The notes under the pieces were generated by a model, which was not told the origin of the DNA, made no database searches, and saw only the letters and a list, made by a program, of their open reading frames with translations. Position numbers and translations under genes: made by a program. A DNA stretch of 64,000 nt from DASXYG01 sp036502625 (GTDB taxonomy: Bacteria > Actinomycetota > Actinomycetes > Streptosporangiales > Streptosporangiaceae), in NCBI GenBank assembly GCA_036502625.1, contig DASXYG010000079.1, positions 1 to 64,000 on the forward strand, read 5' to 3'. This document shows, piece by piece, positions 48,512 through 57,423 of the stretch; within the stretch, counting starts at the first letter, position 1, and each line of letters starts with the position of its first letter.

Positions 48512-49902
48512 ATGTCCAGCGCTCGTCGTACGGCGGGCGCGTTCCGCCGGGAGACCGGCACCATCGTGCTCTCCGGGTTGTCCATGACGAGGGACAGGTC
48601 GCCCTTGGCGCCGCGCTCGATCTCCCTGACCCGGCTCAGGTTGACCACGTACCGGCGGTGCACCCGCAGGAACCCGGCATCGGCCAGGTCGCCGTCGAAC
48701 TTGTCCAGGCCGGGTGAGGCGGCGCGCAGCCGCCCCTCGTCGGTGCACAGCCACACGTCGTTTCCCTCCGATTCGGCGAAGGAGACCTCCGGCGGACGCA
48801 GCAGGACCAGCCGGTTGTTCCGGGTCGCGACCACGTGGCGCGGACGTGTCGAAGCGAGGGCCGGCCCTGTCGCCGGAGGGACCTTCTCCCCGTCAGGGGC
48901 GCCGAACGTGACCAGGCTCCCGATCAGGTGCCCGGCCTGGAAGAGGGGGCGGAGGCTGACCGTGGTCGGCTCGTCGCAGAGGTGGGTGAAGATCTGGGTC
49001 GAGCCGACCCAGTCGGGATCGCGTACCGCCTGGCGGCTGCCGTAGCGGGCGGCCTCGATCAGCTCCGGCAGGCCGGGCTTCCACCGTACGGTCGGGTCGA
49101 GCGCCGGCGTGGAGGCGGGCACGCCCATCAGCACGCTCGCCGTCTCGTCCGCGATCACCACCTTGCCCGCGGTGTCCAGGACCGCGAGCGCGGCCGACGG
49201 GCGCGCCCTGGCCTGGGAGAACGCCGCCACCAGCTCGGCGCCGCTGTCGCGTGCGCGCCTGCGCAGCTTCTGCTGGGTCTTGGTGGCCGCGTTCGTCAGC
49301 CAGGCCGGGACGGCCACGGGGAGCTGCCCGCGCCAGAAGGAGATGTTCAGGACCGCGAGCGGCTCGTGGCTGGCCACGTCACGTACGGCGATGCCCGCGC
49401 AGGCCCAGTCGTGGAACGCCTGGCACCAGTGTTCGGCCCCCCGGATCACGACGGGCCCGTGCGTCTCCAGGGCCGTCCCCATGCCGTTGGTGCCGGTCGC
49501 GCCCTCGGACCAGCAGAACCACGGCGCCATCGTGCAGTCGGTGGCCCTGGCGACGACGGCCTGGTCGCCCCATTCGGCGAGGATCCGGCCGGTGGCGTCG
49601 GTGATGGTGACGACGCCGCCGAGGTTGGCGACCTCGTGCGCCACGGTCGCGGCCCGGAAGCTCAGCTCGGCGATGACCACGTCGTGTTCCGGGCTGTGGT
49701 CGGCCTGCGCGACGGCGACCGGTGCCTGCGTCAGTTGCGGGTCCACCCGGTGCTGGTCGCGGCAGCGGTGCCAGGAGATCGCCACCTCGGGCCTGACCCC
49801 CGGAACCTGGTCCTCGCCCTGGACGAACCGTTCCCACGCCGCGAGCACGGTCGCGCTGTCGAGCTTCGCCGGCATGCGCCCGGGACGATGTGCATCCCAC
49901 AT
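48508..49902 (-). CDS. GAF-domain regulator with LytTR DNA-binding domain
   Basis: 464 residues. The N-terminal half resembles the sensory region of AcoR/DhaR activators (RPEVAISWHRCRDQHRVDPQ, then a GAF domain GGVVTITDATGRILAEWGDQ and EGATGTNGMGTALE). The middle contains a PAS-like segment (ALAVLDTAGKVVIADETASV). The C-terminus is a LytTR DNA-binding domain (WLCTDEGRLRAASPGLDKFD to FLRVHRRYVVNLSRVREIE) in place of the usual sigma-54 module. ATG 49902 chosen; the frame is open further but without a good start. Translationally coupled to katG, and the likely controller of katG and the PQQ operon. Confidence 0.85.
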   Translation of the reverse strand: MWDAHRPGRMPAKLDSATVLAAWERFVQGEDQVPGVRPEVAISWHRCRDQHRVDPQLTQAPVAVAQADHSPEHDVVIAELSFRAATVAHEVANLGGVVTITDATGRILAEWGDQAVVARATDCTMAPWFCWSEGATGTNGMGTALETHGPVVIRGAEHWCQAFHDWACAGIAVRDVASHEPLAVLNISFWRGQLPVAVPAWLTNAATKTQQKLRRRARDSGAELVAAFSQARARPSAALAVLDTAGKVVIADETASVLMGVPASTPALDPTVRWKPGLPELIEAARYGSRQAVRDPDWVGSTQIFTHLCDEPTTVSLRPLFQAGHLIGSLVTFGAPDGEKVPPATGPALASTRPRHVVATRNNRLVLLRPPEVSFAESEGNDVWLCTDEGRLRAASPGLDKFDGDLADAGFLRVHRRYVVNLSRVREIERGAKGDLSLVMDNPESTMVPVSRRNAPAVRRALDI

Positions 49903-50221
49903 GGTGGAGCACCACCCTCGGCAGGCCGTATACAGAGGTGCAGCCGTCAGCCTAGGTATCGCTTTTGGACGATGACACCCTCCCGGGCGCTTCATGCACC
50001 TATCCACGGCGACTCGCTCACGGCCCGGACCGATTCCAAGAATCGCGTTCTTCGAAGGGGCGCGGGGATTCCCGCCGGCCATAAGAACCGCTCTGCTCGC
50101 AGGTCAGCCAGTGTGCTCCCCGCGTGCGCGGGACGGTCCTGTCGCCGTGTCATCCGCGGGCGTCCGGTTCTGGCCGGGAGGGGGATCTCGGGGGGGTTGC
50201 GGTGTGTAATCGGCCTGGGGG
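49903..50221. other. Divergent intergenic region
   Basis: 319 bases between the GAF-LytTR gene (minus) and the giant ILEI/PI-PLC gene (plus). It contains an inverted repeat CGATTC-CAA-GAATCG (50031-50045), which may be an operator, a palindrome TTCGAA at 50051-50056 (approximately), and one CRISPR-repeat-like sequence (separate entry). No gene is seen. Confidence 0.6.
50111..50140 (+). repeat. Single CRISPR-repeat-like element
   Basis: The sequence GTGCTCCCCGCGTGCGCGGG (50113-50132) and its following ACGGTCC resemble actinobacterial type I-E CRISPR repeats, including the short stem CCCGCG-TG-CGCGGG. No second copy occurs at the expected spacing of about 61 bases on either side and no cas genes are nearby. 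It is therefore an orphan unit or a chance resemblance. Confidence 0.35.
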
Positions 50222-53200
50222 GTGTCGAACGGGACGGTGGTGGGCGCTGTGGCGGACGCGCGGTTGGTCGATGCCGTGTTCCTTCTTCCCGATGGGAACT
50301 TCCGGGTCGTGCGGCGGAACCAGGTTCATTCGACTGAGGGGGATCCGGGCGGGGCCGCGCCGCTCGGGACGGCTTATCCGTCGCTGCCGCTGTTGTTCAC
50401 CTCGGGGGCGCGGACCGGGTACGTACGGCCGGACGGGGCGCTCGGTTTCGTCAAGGGCGGCTACGTTCACCAGACGGACTGGGCGGCCGGCACGGTCAAG
50501 ACGCTGGGCGAGGTGTTCGCCGGGCTGCCGGCGGACTTCCAGGCGGGCGTCGACGTGATGTACATGTACCCGACGGGCGTGCCGGGGTTCGTCAAGGGCG
50601 GCCTGGTGCACCACGGCGACTGGGCGGCCGGGGCGACGAAGACGATCGCGGAGCTGTTCCCGGGGCTGCCGGCGGACTTCAACACCGGCGTGGACGCCGC
50701 GTACATGCACCCCAACGGCGTGCTCGGCTTCGTCAAGGGCGGCGTGGTGCACCACGCCGACTGGCCGACCGGCTACTCGCTGACACTCGAGCAGAAGTTC
50801 CCCTCGCTGCCGATGGGCTGGACGCGCGGTGACCGGCCGATCACGTACCTCGTGCGCTCGGCGGGTACGGCGTCACGCATCCAGGCGGACGAGGAGACGC
50901 TGGTACCGGACAACGACCTGGCGCGCGGCGGCCTGATGGTCATGGTCATCGACCCGGCCGACGGCCAGGTCCTTACGTCCGGCTGGTATGCCGCGCAGGG
51001 CGGCGGCCCGGGCGCGGATCCCTTCGCCGAGCTCGTGGAGGGCGTCCCGGCGGGGCGGTGGGTCGCGGTCGCGGCCTGCGCCCCGTCGGACGGGCCGCTC
51101 GACGAGCGGGTGGCGCGCGCCTGCGAGTCGCTGGGCAGCTCGGCGGTCCGCGACCTGCGGCCCGGCGACGCCTGGGCCATGCTGGGGCGGCGCGGGCTGG
51201 CCCGCGGCCTGGCGCGGGAGCGTACGGGTACGGCCCCCGGCGCGGCGGAGATCTCCGGCACGTTCGCGCCCGAGGCCGACGCCGACCCCGCCGCGATCCG
51301 GGTGACGGCGACGGCCGCGAACCGCCGCGAGGCGAGCAACGTCGAGGTCCAGGAGACCGTGGTGACGCCGAAGCGGGGCATGGACGACTGGACGATCACG
51401 GTGGTCGTCATCGACGATGCGACAGGCGTGGTCGACCGGGTGAGCGGCTACGAGCCTGTGCGCAGCAAGGACGGCAAGACGGACCTCACGGAGGCGGAGC
51501 GGTTCGCCGCCGACATCGAGAAGCTGCCGCCCGGGAAGCTCGTCGCGATCGTCGACTCGCACGGCGCCGCGAAGAACTTCACCGAACGCGCGCACCAGGC
51601 ATGCGACTCGCTCGGCGGCAAGTACAGCAGGCAGGTGCGGTACGCCGCGCGGTGGTCGTTGGTCGGGGTGAAGGGTTCGCCGCCCGGTACGGCGGCGGAG
51701 GCGTGGGGCGACGGCCTGGGCGACAGCGAGATCAGCCGGTACTGGCACGTGCTGTCCCATGCGGGCGGCCCGACGCCGTTCGCGCTGTCGGTGCTGTCGA
51801 CCGGCTGGGTGTCCCGCGGCCCGTTCGACCTGTCGATCGGCGGGCTGACGCCGGACGAACTGCCGATGAAGGACTGGCAGGACACCACCGGGCTGCATGT
51901 CGTGGTCATCGACGAGATCACCGGGCAACTGCTCGGCTCGAGAATCTTCCAGACGCAGAGTTCTGCCGCGGAGGCCGACGCCTTCGCCGCGTACGTCGAG
52001 GCGTTGCCCGTCGGGCGGCTGGTGGTCGCGGGGACGCGGGGTTCGAGCGCGGAGAAGCTGACGCCGCGGGCCTTACGCGCCTGCGAGTCGCTGGGCAGCG
52101 GGCTGATCCGCCAGGTGACCAAGGACGTGGCCTGGGCGCTGATCGGCCGCAAGGGCTGCGCGCCGGGGGCGGCGGCGGAGGTCTTCGCGTCGGACGGTTC
52201 TACGTGGGTGTCGCTCGCCGCCCCGATCGCCATGGCCGAGGCCGGGGTGGCCCGGCCGTTCGTCGTGCTGGACGCGGGGGCGGTCGCGGGTGCGCCGGAC
52301 ACCTCACTGGCCACGACGTTCAACCCCGAGGCGGTGCGCCTGCCGGACCGGCGCGGCGCGCTGCGGGCGGCGATGTTCGACGCCGTCACCGGCGACGTCG
52401 TGGACGCCCAGGTTTTCGACCTCACCGCGGGCGGGTCGGCATCGTTCGCGGCCTGGGTGAAGCCGCTGAAGGACAATCGCGTGGTGTCGGTGGTGCTCGA
52501 CCCGGACGCGGGCTCGGCGCTGACGGAGGACGCGCTTCGCGCCTGCGAGTCGCTGGGCTCCGGCCTGGTCCGCAAGGCCGCGGTCGGCGGCGCCTGGTCG
52601 CTGGTGGGCCGCAAGGGCGGCAGACCGGACACGGTCGCGGAGTCGCTGGCGCCGACGAGCGTGTCCAGCGCGTACTGGCTGTTCCCCGACATTCGGAACC
52701 CGGGGTCGGGCTTCAGCGTGTCCATACGCGCCGGAGGGGACTACACGCGGATCTCCTCGCTCGGCGCGACCGTGCCGATCGCCGCAGGCTACGGGCCGGG
52801 GCTCAACGCGGTGGTGCTCGACGAGGCCACCGGCCGGACGCTGTCGGCGGACCGGTACGACGTCGTCGCCGATCCCGGTGCCGCCGACCGGTTCGCCAAG
52901 CTGGTCGAGGCGGCGCCGCCGGGCCGGATCATCGCGGTCGCCGCTGTCGGCGTCGACGCGACGGCGCTGCCGGACCGCGCGCTGCGCGCCGCCGAGCTGC
53001 TGGGCAGCGGGCTGATCCGGACGCTGACCGCCGACTGCTCGTGGTGCATGGCCGGCGTCCGCGGCTTCGCGCCCGGGTCGGCGCTGGAACGGACCCGCCC
53101 GTCGGGGACGTCGGCGCTGGCGACCTGGATCCCGTTCCCTCCACGGTCACTCCTCCCCTTCATCGCGGCGGCGACGGCCGGGCTCATCGTCTTCACGGTC

Positions 53201-54250
53201 GGCTCGATCGTCGCCTTGAACAAGCTGACCGATGTCCTCCACCAGCCACAGGCCCAGGCGCTACCCCCCGCGCCGCCGCCGCTGCCCGCCGGCCCCCGCT
53301 ACGACCAGGGCACCGTCCTCGTCGCGCACAACGCGTTCAACAACACGCACGACGGCGCGTGGCCGCACGACCGGCAGCAGAACCTGTCGATCCCGGAGCA
53401 GCTCCGCTACGGGGTGCGCGGCCTGGCGATCGACATTCACCGGTACACACCCCCGGGCGGCACCCAGGGGCTGTATCTCTGCCACGGATGGTGCGTCGAC
53501 AACTGGTGGCGGCCGGGGCTCCAACTGCGCACGTTCGCCCAGATGCTCACCGACGTCGTGCCGTTCCTCCAAGCCAACCCCAACGAGATCGTGACGATCC
53601 TCATCGAGAGCGAGGCCGGCTGGAACCCGAACGCCGCGCAGAACCAGCTCTTCGTGGACGCCCTCGTCAGCAGCGGCGCGATGCCGTACACGTTCTGGCC
53701 GGATCCTCCCGTGCCCGCCGGGGGCAACATGTGGAACCCGGCGGTCAACCCCGGCGGGGGAACGGCGTTCACCTGGCCGACGGTAGCCGACATGCAGGCG
53801 AGGGGAACGCGGCTGGTGTTCTTCGTCGACCGGCGGAACGGCGACCCGCCGTCGATCCAGCACCCGCTGCCGTTCGTGTGGCGCTACGTGCGGGAATCCG
53901 ATTTCGGTCTCCAGGGCAACTGGGAGCCCGGCTCGCCGATGGCCGAACGCGGGCAGAGCCGGGGCGGCCAGCCGACCCGGACGCTGAACCTGCTCAACCA
54001 CTTCGCCACCGCGCCCGCGTTGACCGCGACAACCGCGGTCAACCGGTACAACGTGATGCTCGGCCGGGTCATCGACTACGCGAACACGTTCCACGCCATC
54101 CCCACCTTCATCGAGGTCGACTTCGTCGATGAAGGCGACGCGCGCCGCTTGGTGGACAACCTGAACACGCACGTGTGGCCCGCCGCCAACCCGATCACCG
54201 AGGTGGCGAACCTGCCGCTGGACCCCGCCACCCCGCCGACGACCATCTGA
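50222..54250 (+). CDS. 1342-residue hemopexin-like / five ILEI repeats / PI-PLC-like protein
   Basis: Residues about 10-200: four hemopexin-like repeats (VDAVFLLPDGNFRVVRRNQV; ADFQAGVDVMYMYPTGVPGF; ADFNTGVDAAYMHPNGVLGF). Residues about 233-970: five FAM3/ILEI-like domains, each with a VVVIDxxTG strand, an ACESLGS-type helix and a W-x-L/M-x-G-R-KG strand. Residues 977-1000: one membrane helix (FIAAATAGLIVFTVGSIVAL). Residues about 1026-1342: a PI-PLC X-type TIM barrel (TVLVAHNAFNNTHDG; RGLAIDIHRYTPPGG; FLQANPNEIVTILIE) with His and Asp/Glu catalytic candidates. No N-terminal signal peptide, so repeats inside and phospholipase domain outside the cell is the simplest topology. GTG 50222. Function unknown; the architecture is not one I can match. 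Confidence 0.8.
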   Translation: MSNGTVVGAVADARLVDAVFLLPDGNFRVVRRNQVHSTEGDPGGAAPLGTAYPSLPLLFTSGARTGYVRPDGALGFVKGGYVHQTDWAAGTVKTLGEVFAGLPADFQAGVDVMYMYPTGVPGFVKGGLVHHGDWAAGATKTIAELFPGLPADFNTGVDAAYMHPNGVLGFVKGGVVHHADWPTGYSLTLEQKFPSLPMGWTRGDRPITYLVRSAGTASRIQADEETLVPDNDLARGGLMVMVIDPADGQVLTSGWYAAQGGGPGADPFAELVEGVPAGRWVAVAACAPSDGPLDERVARACESLGSSAVRDLRPGDAWAMLGRRGLARGLARERTGTAPGAAEISGTFAPEADADPAAIRVTATAANRREASNVEVQETVVTPKRGMDDWTITVVVIDDATGVVDRVSGYEPVRSKDGKTDLTEAERFAADIEKLPPGKLVAIVDSHGAAKNFTERAHQACDSLGGKYSRQVRYAARWSLVGVKGSPPGTAAEAWGDGLGDSEISRYWHVLSHAGGPTPFALSVLSTGWVSRGPFDLSIGGLTPDELPMKDWQDTTGLHVVVIDEITGQLLGSRIFQTQSSAAEADAFAAYVEALPVGRLVVAGTRGSSAEKLTPRALRACESLGSGLIRQVTKDVAWALIGRKGCAPGAAAEVFASDGSTWVSLAAPIAMAEAGVARPFVVLDAGAVAGAPDTSLATTFNPEAVRLPDRRGALRAAMFDAVTGDVVDAQVFDLTAGGSASFAAWVKPLKDNRVVSVVLDPDAGSALTEDALRACESLGSGLVRKAAVGGAWSLVGRKGGRPDTVAESLAPTSVSSAYWLFPDIRNPGSGFSVSIRAGGDYTRISSLGATVPIAAGYGPGLNAVVLDEATGRTLSADRYDVVADPGAADRFAKLVEAAPPGRIIAVAAVGVDATALPDRALRAAELLGSGLIRTLTADCSWCMAGVRGFAPGSALERTRPSGTSALATWIPFPPRSLLPFIAAATAGLIVFTVGSIVALNKLTDVLHQPQAQALPPAPPPLPAGPRYDQGTVLVAHNAFNNTHDGAWPHDRQQNLSIPEQLRYGVRGLAIDIHRYTPPGGTQGLYLCHGWCVDNWWRPGLQLRTFAQMLTDVVPFLQANPNEIVTILIESEAGWNPNAAQNQLFVDALVSSGAMPYTFWPDPPVPAGGNMWNPAVNPGGGTAFTWPTVADMQARGTRLVFFVDRRNGDPPSIQHPLPFVWRYVRESDFGLQGNWEPGSPMAERGQSRGGQPTRTLNLLNHFATAPALTATTAVNRYNVMLGRVIDYANTFHAIPTFIEVDFVDEGDARRLVDNLNTHVWPAANPITEVANLPLDPATPPTTI
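50918..53130 (+). repeat. Five tandem ILEI/FAM3-like domains (protein repeat)
   Basis: Approximate protein positions: 233-345, 390-500, 555-665, 705-810 and 856-970. Shared signatures: LMVMVIDPADGQVL / ITVVVIDDATGVVD / LHVVVIDEITGQLL / LRAAMFDAVTGDVV / LNAVVLDEATGRTL at the start, then ACESLGS, ACDSLGG, ACESLGS, ACESLGS and AAELLGS, then WAMLGRRG, WSLVGVKG, WALIGRKG, WSLVGRKG and CMAGVRG. Repeat 5 has diverged at the Trp and Cys positions. Confidence 0.75.
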
Positions 54251-54386
54251 GCCCACCGGACGGGTTCATCCGTTGCGGGGCGGCACAGGCGGGTGGTCGT
54301 CCGCGCCTAACGGGACAAATTTGTTGACGATCGCAAGGAGGATGTCTAGCGTCCGGGGAAACACCGCAGACGGGGAGGACCCGGGC

Positions 54387-55271
54387 ATGGCCGTTGATCC
54401 CGCCGCTGTTGTCGCCATTGACGTCCACGTTCACGTGCACGCGTCGGTCGCCGCCGGTACGGGCGGTGACGGTGGCGGCGGGGACGAGCGGCTGCAGGCG
54501 ATGGCCAGTTACTTCCGTACGGATGGGGTGGCGGCGAACACCACGCCGGACATCGCCGCCTACTACCGCGAACGCGACATGGCCGCGGTCGTGTTCGGCG
54601 TGGACAGCGCGGCGGGCGGGCGGGCGGACGCGCCCACGAACGAGGAGATCGCGGAGCTGGCCGCGGAGAACTCCGACGTGCTGATCCCGTTCGCGAGCAT
54701 CGACCCGGCGCGCGGCGCGGACGGTGTGCGGATGGCGCGGGAGCTGATCGCGAACCACGCGGTGCGCGGCTTCAAGTTCCACCCGAACACGCAGGGCTTC
54801 TTCCCCAACGACCGCGCGGTGTACCCGCTGTACGAGGTGATCGCCGAGGCGGGGCTGATCGCGCTGTTCCACACCGGGCACAGCGGCGCGGGCGCGGGGC
54901 AGCCCGGTGGGGGCGGCATCCGGCTGAAGTACTCCAACCCCATGCACGTCGACGACGTCGCGGTCGACTTCCCCGGGATGCCGATCATCCTGGCGCACCC
55001 GTCGTTCCCCTGGCAGGACGAGGCGCTGTCGGTCGCGCTGCACAAGCCGGCCGTGTACATCTACCTGTCCGGCTGGTCGCCGAAGTACTTCTCCCCGCAG
55101 CTCGTCCAGTACGCCAACACGCTGCTGCGGGAGAAGGTGCTGTTCGGCTCGGACTACCCGCTGATCACACCGGACCGCTGGCTGCGGGACTTCGCCAACC
55201 TGGACATCCGTCCCGAGGTCCGGCCGCTGATCCTCAAGGACAACGCCGCGCGGCTGTTCGGGCTGGGGTAG
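54387..55271 (+). CDS. Amidohydrolase-2 family protein (decarboxylase/hydrolase)
   Basis: 294 residues, metal-dependent TIM barrel. N-terminal metal motif AIDVHVHVH; VRGFKFHPNTQGF; LFHTGHSGA with a metal His; ILAHPSFPWQ; and FGSDYPLITPDRW, whose Asp is the catalytic metal ligand. This is the pattern of aromatic-acid decarboxylases and lactonase-like hydrolases. ATG 54387 with GGGGAGGAC; an upstream in-frame extension lacks support. The acyl-CoA ligase starts 7 bases downstream. Confidence 0.9.
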   Translation: MAVDPAAVVAIDVHVHVHASVAAGTGGDGGGGDERLQAMASYFRTDGVAANTTPDIAAYYRERDMAAVVFGVDSAAGGRADAPTNEEIAELAAENSDVLIPFASIDPARGADGVRMARELIANHAVRGFKFHPNTQGFFPNDRAVYPLYEVIAEAGLIALFHTGHSGAGAGQPGGGGIRLKYSNPMHVDDVAVDFPGMPIILAHPSFPWQDEALSVALHKPAVYIYLSGWSPKYFSPQLVQYANTLLREKVLFGSDYPLITPDRWLRDFANLDIRPEVRPLILKDNAARLFGLG

Positions 55272-55277
55272 GACGCC

Positions 55278-56891
55278 GTGCGCGAGAACCTCGCGACGCT
55301 GTTCGAGGTCGTCGCGGACGAGCGCGCCGAGCGGACCGCGATCATCCAGGGCGACGTCCGGCGTACGTGGCGGGAACTGGACGACCGCGCCGCGCGGCTG
55401 GCCCGGCACCTGCGCGGGCGCGGTGTGCGGCACGGCTCGCGGGTCGCGATGGCGCTGTACAACGGGCCGGAGTACGTGGAGACGCTGCTCGCCGTGCTGA
55501 AGCTGCGCGCCGCGCCGGTGAACGTGAACTACCGCTACCGGTCCCGCGAGATCGCCGAGCTGCTGACGGGCTCCGGGGCGACCGTCATCGTCGCGGACGC
55601 CGCGCTCAGCACGGACGTCGCGGACGCGGTACGGGACTCGCCGATCGTACGGCTGGGCGCCGCGGACGGGCCGGACCCGCTGGCCGGGCGCGCGGACGAC
55701 TACGCCGCGGCCATCGCGGCCGCGTCCCCGCTGCTCCGCGAGCCGCGGTCCGGGGACGACGAGTGGCTGATGTTCACCGGCGGCACCACCGGGCGTCCCA
55801 AGGGCGTGCGCAACCGGCAGACCGAGCTGTTCGGGATCGCGGCGGGCAACGGGTACGGGGTCCGGGGCGTGCCGCGCCCCGCCGACCTGGACGAGCTGCG
55901 GGCGGTGACCCGGCGGCTGAGCGACGGGCCAGGCCGGCTGGTCACGCTGGTCGCGCCGCCGCTGATCCACGCCACGGGGCTGTACACCGCGCTCGGCACG
56001 CTGCTGGCCGCGGGCACGGTCGTGTTCGCGCGATCGCGTACGTACGACCCGCGGGAGCTGGCCGTACTGGTGGACCGGCACGAGGTCACGAACCTGTGCC
56101 TGGTCGGGGACGTGTTCGCCGCGCCGTTCGCCGACGTGCTCGACGCGGCCGCGGCCGCCGGGCGTCCGTACCGGCTCAGCGCGCTGCGCGAGATCCGCAG
56201 CGTCGGCGTGACGTGGAGCCCCGGGGTGAAGCGGCGGCTGCTCGACCACGCGGACGTCCGGCTGGTGGACGTCATCGCGGCGTCCGAGGGCGGCCCGTTC
56301 GCGTCGTCGGTGACGACGAGGTCAGGCGGCGCCATCACGTCCACGTTCGAGCTGCTGCCCGGCGCGCGGGTGATCGACGCGGACGACCGCGACGTACGCC
56401 CCGGCGAGGTGGGCCGGCTGGCCGCGCCGTGCGCCGACGACGCCGCGTACCTGGGCGACCCGGCCCGGTCGGCGGCCACGTTCCGGCTGATCGACGGCGT
56501 CCGCCACACCGTCCCCGGCGACCTGGCCACGATCCGCGAGGACGGCTCCCTGGTCCTGCTCGGCCGCCAGGGCCGCGTGATCAACACCGGCGGCGAGAAG
56601 GTCTACGCGGAAGAGGTCGAACAGGCCATCGCCGCGCACCCGGAGGTCGGCGACGTCGTCGTCGTGGGCGTGCCCGACCCCCGCTGGGGCCACCGGATCA
56701 CCGCCGTCGTGTCCGTGACCCCCGGCGCGGCGCCGACCCCGTCCGACATCCAGTCCGCGGTCACGTCCCGGCTGGCCGGCTACAAGAAACCCCGCACCGT
56801 GGTCTTCGTCCCCCGCGTCCCCCGCACCCCGGCCGGCAAGCTCGACCTCCGCCAGGCCCGCATCCTGGCCGAAGGCGATCCCCAGCCGTGA
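55278..56891 (+). CDS. Acyl-CoA synthetase (ANL superfamily)
   Basis: 537 residues, ATP-dependent acid:CoA ligase. P-loop MFTGGTTGRPKGVRN near residues 165-179, hinge/second-domain signature LLGRQGRVINTGGEKVYAEE, and the C-terminal catalytic Lys in RTPAGKLDLRQ. GTG 55278. Co-transcribed with the amidohydrolase, suggesting hydrolysis or decarboxylation followed by CoA activation of a carboxylic acid. Confidence 0.93.
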   Translation: MRENLATLFEVVADERAERTAIIQGDVRRTWRELDDRAARLARHLRGRGVRHGSRVAMALYNGPEYVETLLAVLKLRAAPVNVNYRYRSREIAELLTGSGATVIVADAALSTDVADAVRDSPIVRLGAADGPDPLAGRADDYAAAIAAASPLLREPRSGDDEWLMFTGGTTGRPKGVRNRQTELFGIAAGNGYGVRGVPRPADLDELRAVTRRLSDGPGRLVTLVAPPLIHATGLYTALGTLLAAGTVVFARSRTYDPRELAVLVDRHEVTNLCLVGDVFAAPFADVLDAAAAAGRPYRLSALREIRSVGVTWSPGVKRRLLDHADVRLVDVIAASEGGPFASSVTTRSGGAITSTFELLPGARVIDADDRDVRPGEVGRLAAPCADDAAYLGDPARSAATFRLIDGVRHTVPGDLATIREDGSLVLLGRQGRVINTGGEKVYAEEVEQAIAAHPEVGDVVVVGVPDPRWGHRITAVVSVTPGAAPTPSDIQSAVTSRLAGYKKPRTVVFVPRVPRTPAGKLDLRQARILAEGDPQP

Positions 56892-56911
56892 CGCCGCTGA
56901 AGCCGTTGCCG

Positions 56912-57325
56912 TCAGGCGTCGTCGCCGACGCCCAACTGGTGGCGCATCGCGGCCGAGTCGAGCAGGGCCCAGTGTTCAACGATCTTGCCGTCCCGCACGC
57001 GGACCATGTCGATGCCGGTGACTTCATAACGGCGCCCAGACGCCGTGTGAGTGCCGCGAACGGTGTAGCGGTTGACGGAGAAATCGCCGGAAGCGACGTT
57101 CTGCTCGATCGTCGACCGGACGCCGTCACCCATGTGTTCCCACTTCTGTTTCCAGGCGGCCACCCCCTGGTGATCGCCCAAAGCGCCTCCGCGGTGGTCG
57201 ATGGCGTCCGGATCGACGAGCGCCAGTGCCTCCTCACGCCGGCCCGCGCCGAACAACTCGATGATGCGGCGGTGGACCTCGGCCGCGCCGGCGACCGAGG
57301 CCGCGGCATTCGCCTGTTCCGACAT
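56912..57325 (-). CDS. SnoaL-like polyketide-cyclase/ester-cyclase-fold protein
   Basis: 137 residues, one NTF2-like cone fold: AAEVHRRIIELFGAGRREEA, DPDAIDHRGG, ASGRRYEVTGIDMVRVRDGK, IVEHWALLD. Such proteins are cyclases, isomerases or stress proteins of unknown role. ATG 57325. Divergent from a TetR gene, with two GGGGA-core palindromes between, so it is probably repressed by that TetR. Confidence 0.85.
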   Translation of the reverse strand: MSEQANAAASVAGAAEVHRRIIELFGAGRREEALALVDPDAIDHRGGALGDHQGVAAWKQKWEHMGDGVRSTIEQNVASGDFSVNRYTVRGTHTASGRRYEVTGIDMVRVRDGKIVEHWALLDSAAMRHQLGVGDDA

Positions 57326-57352
57326 GTGGTGTCTCCTCCACCAGTCAGGGCA

Positions 57353-57410
57353 TAACTGGGGAATTCCCCGGTTAACTGCTCAGGTACTCTAATCGGGGAC
57401 ATCCCCGATT
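57353..57410. promoter_or_regulatory. Two GGGGA/TCCCC palindromes, TetR operators
   Basis: O1: GGGGAATTCCCC (57358-57369), extended with one mismatched pair to TAAC...GTTA (57353-57374). O2: AATCGGGGA-CA-TCCCCGATT (57391-57410), perfect 9-base arms. Both share the GGGGA-N-TCCCC core and lie between the divergent SnoaL-like (57325) and TetR (57424) genes. O2 abuts the TetR ribosome-binding site AAGGAGG. Confidence 0.75.
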
Positions 57411-57423
57411 CGCAAGGAGGGCC

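Noticed and set aside
48512..48754. N-terminal extension of KatG
   Set aside because: KatG proteins start near the ATG at 48511; the extension overlaps the regulator gene in another frame.
50050..50220. CRISPR array
   Set aside because: Only one repeat-like unit is present; no spacer-repeat periodicity and no cas genes.
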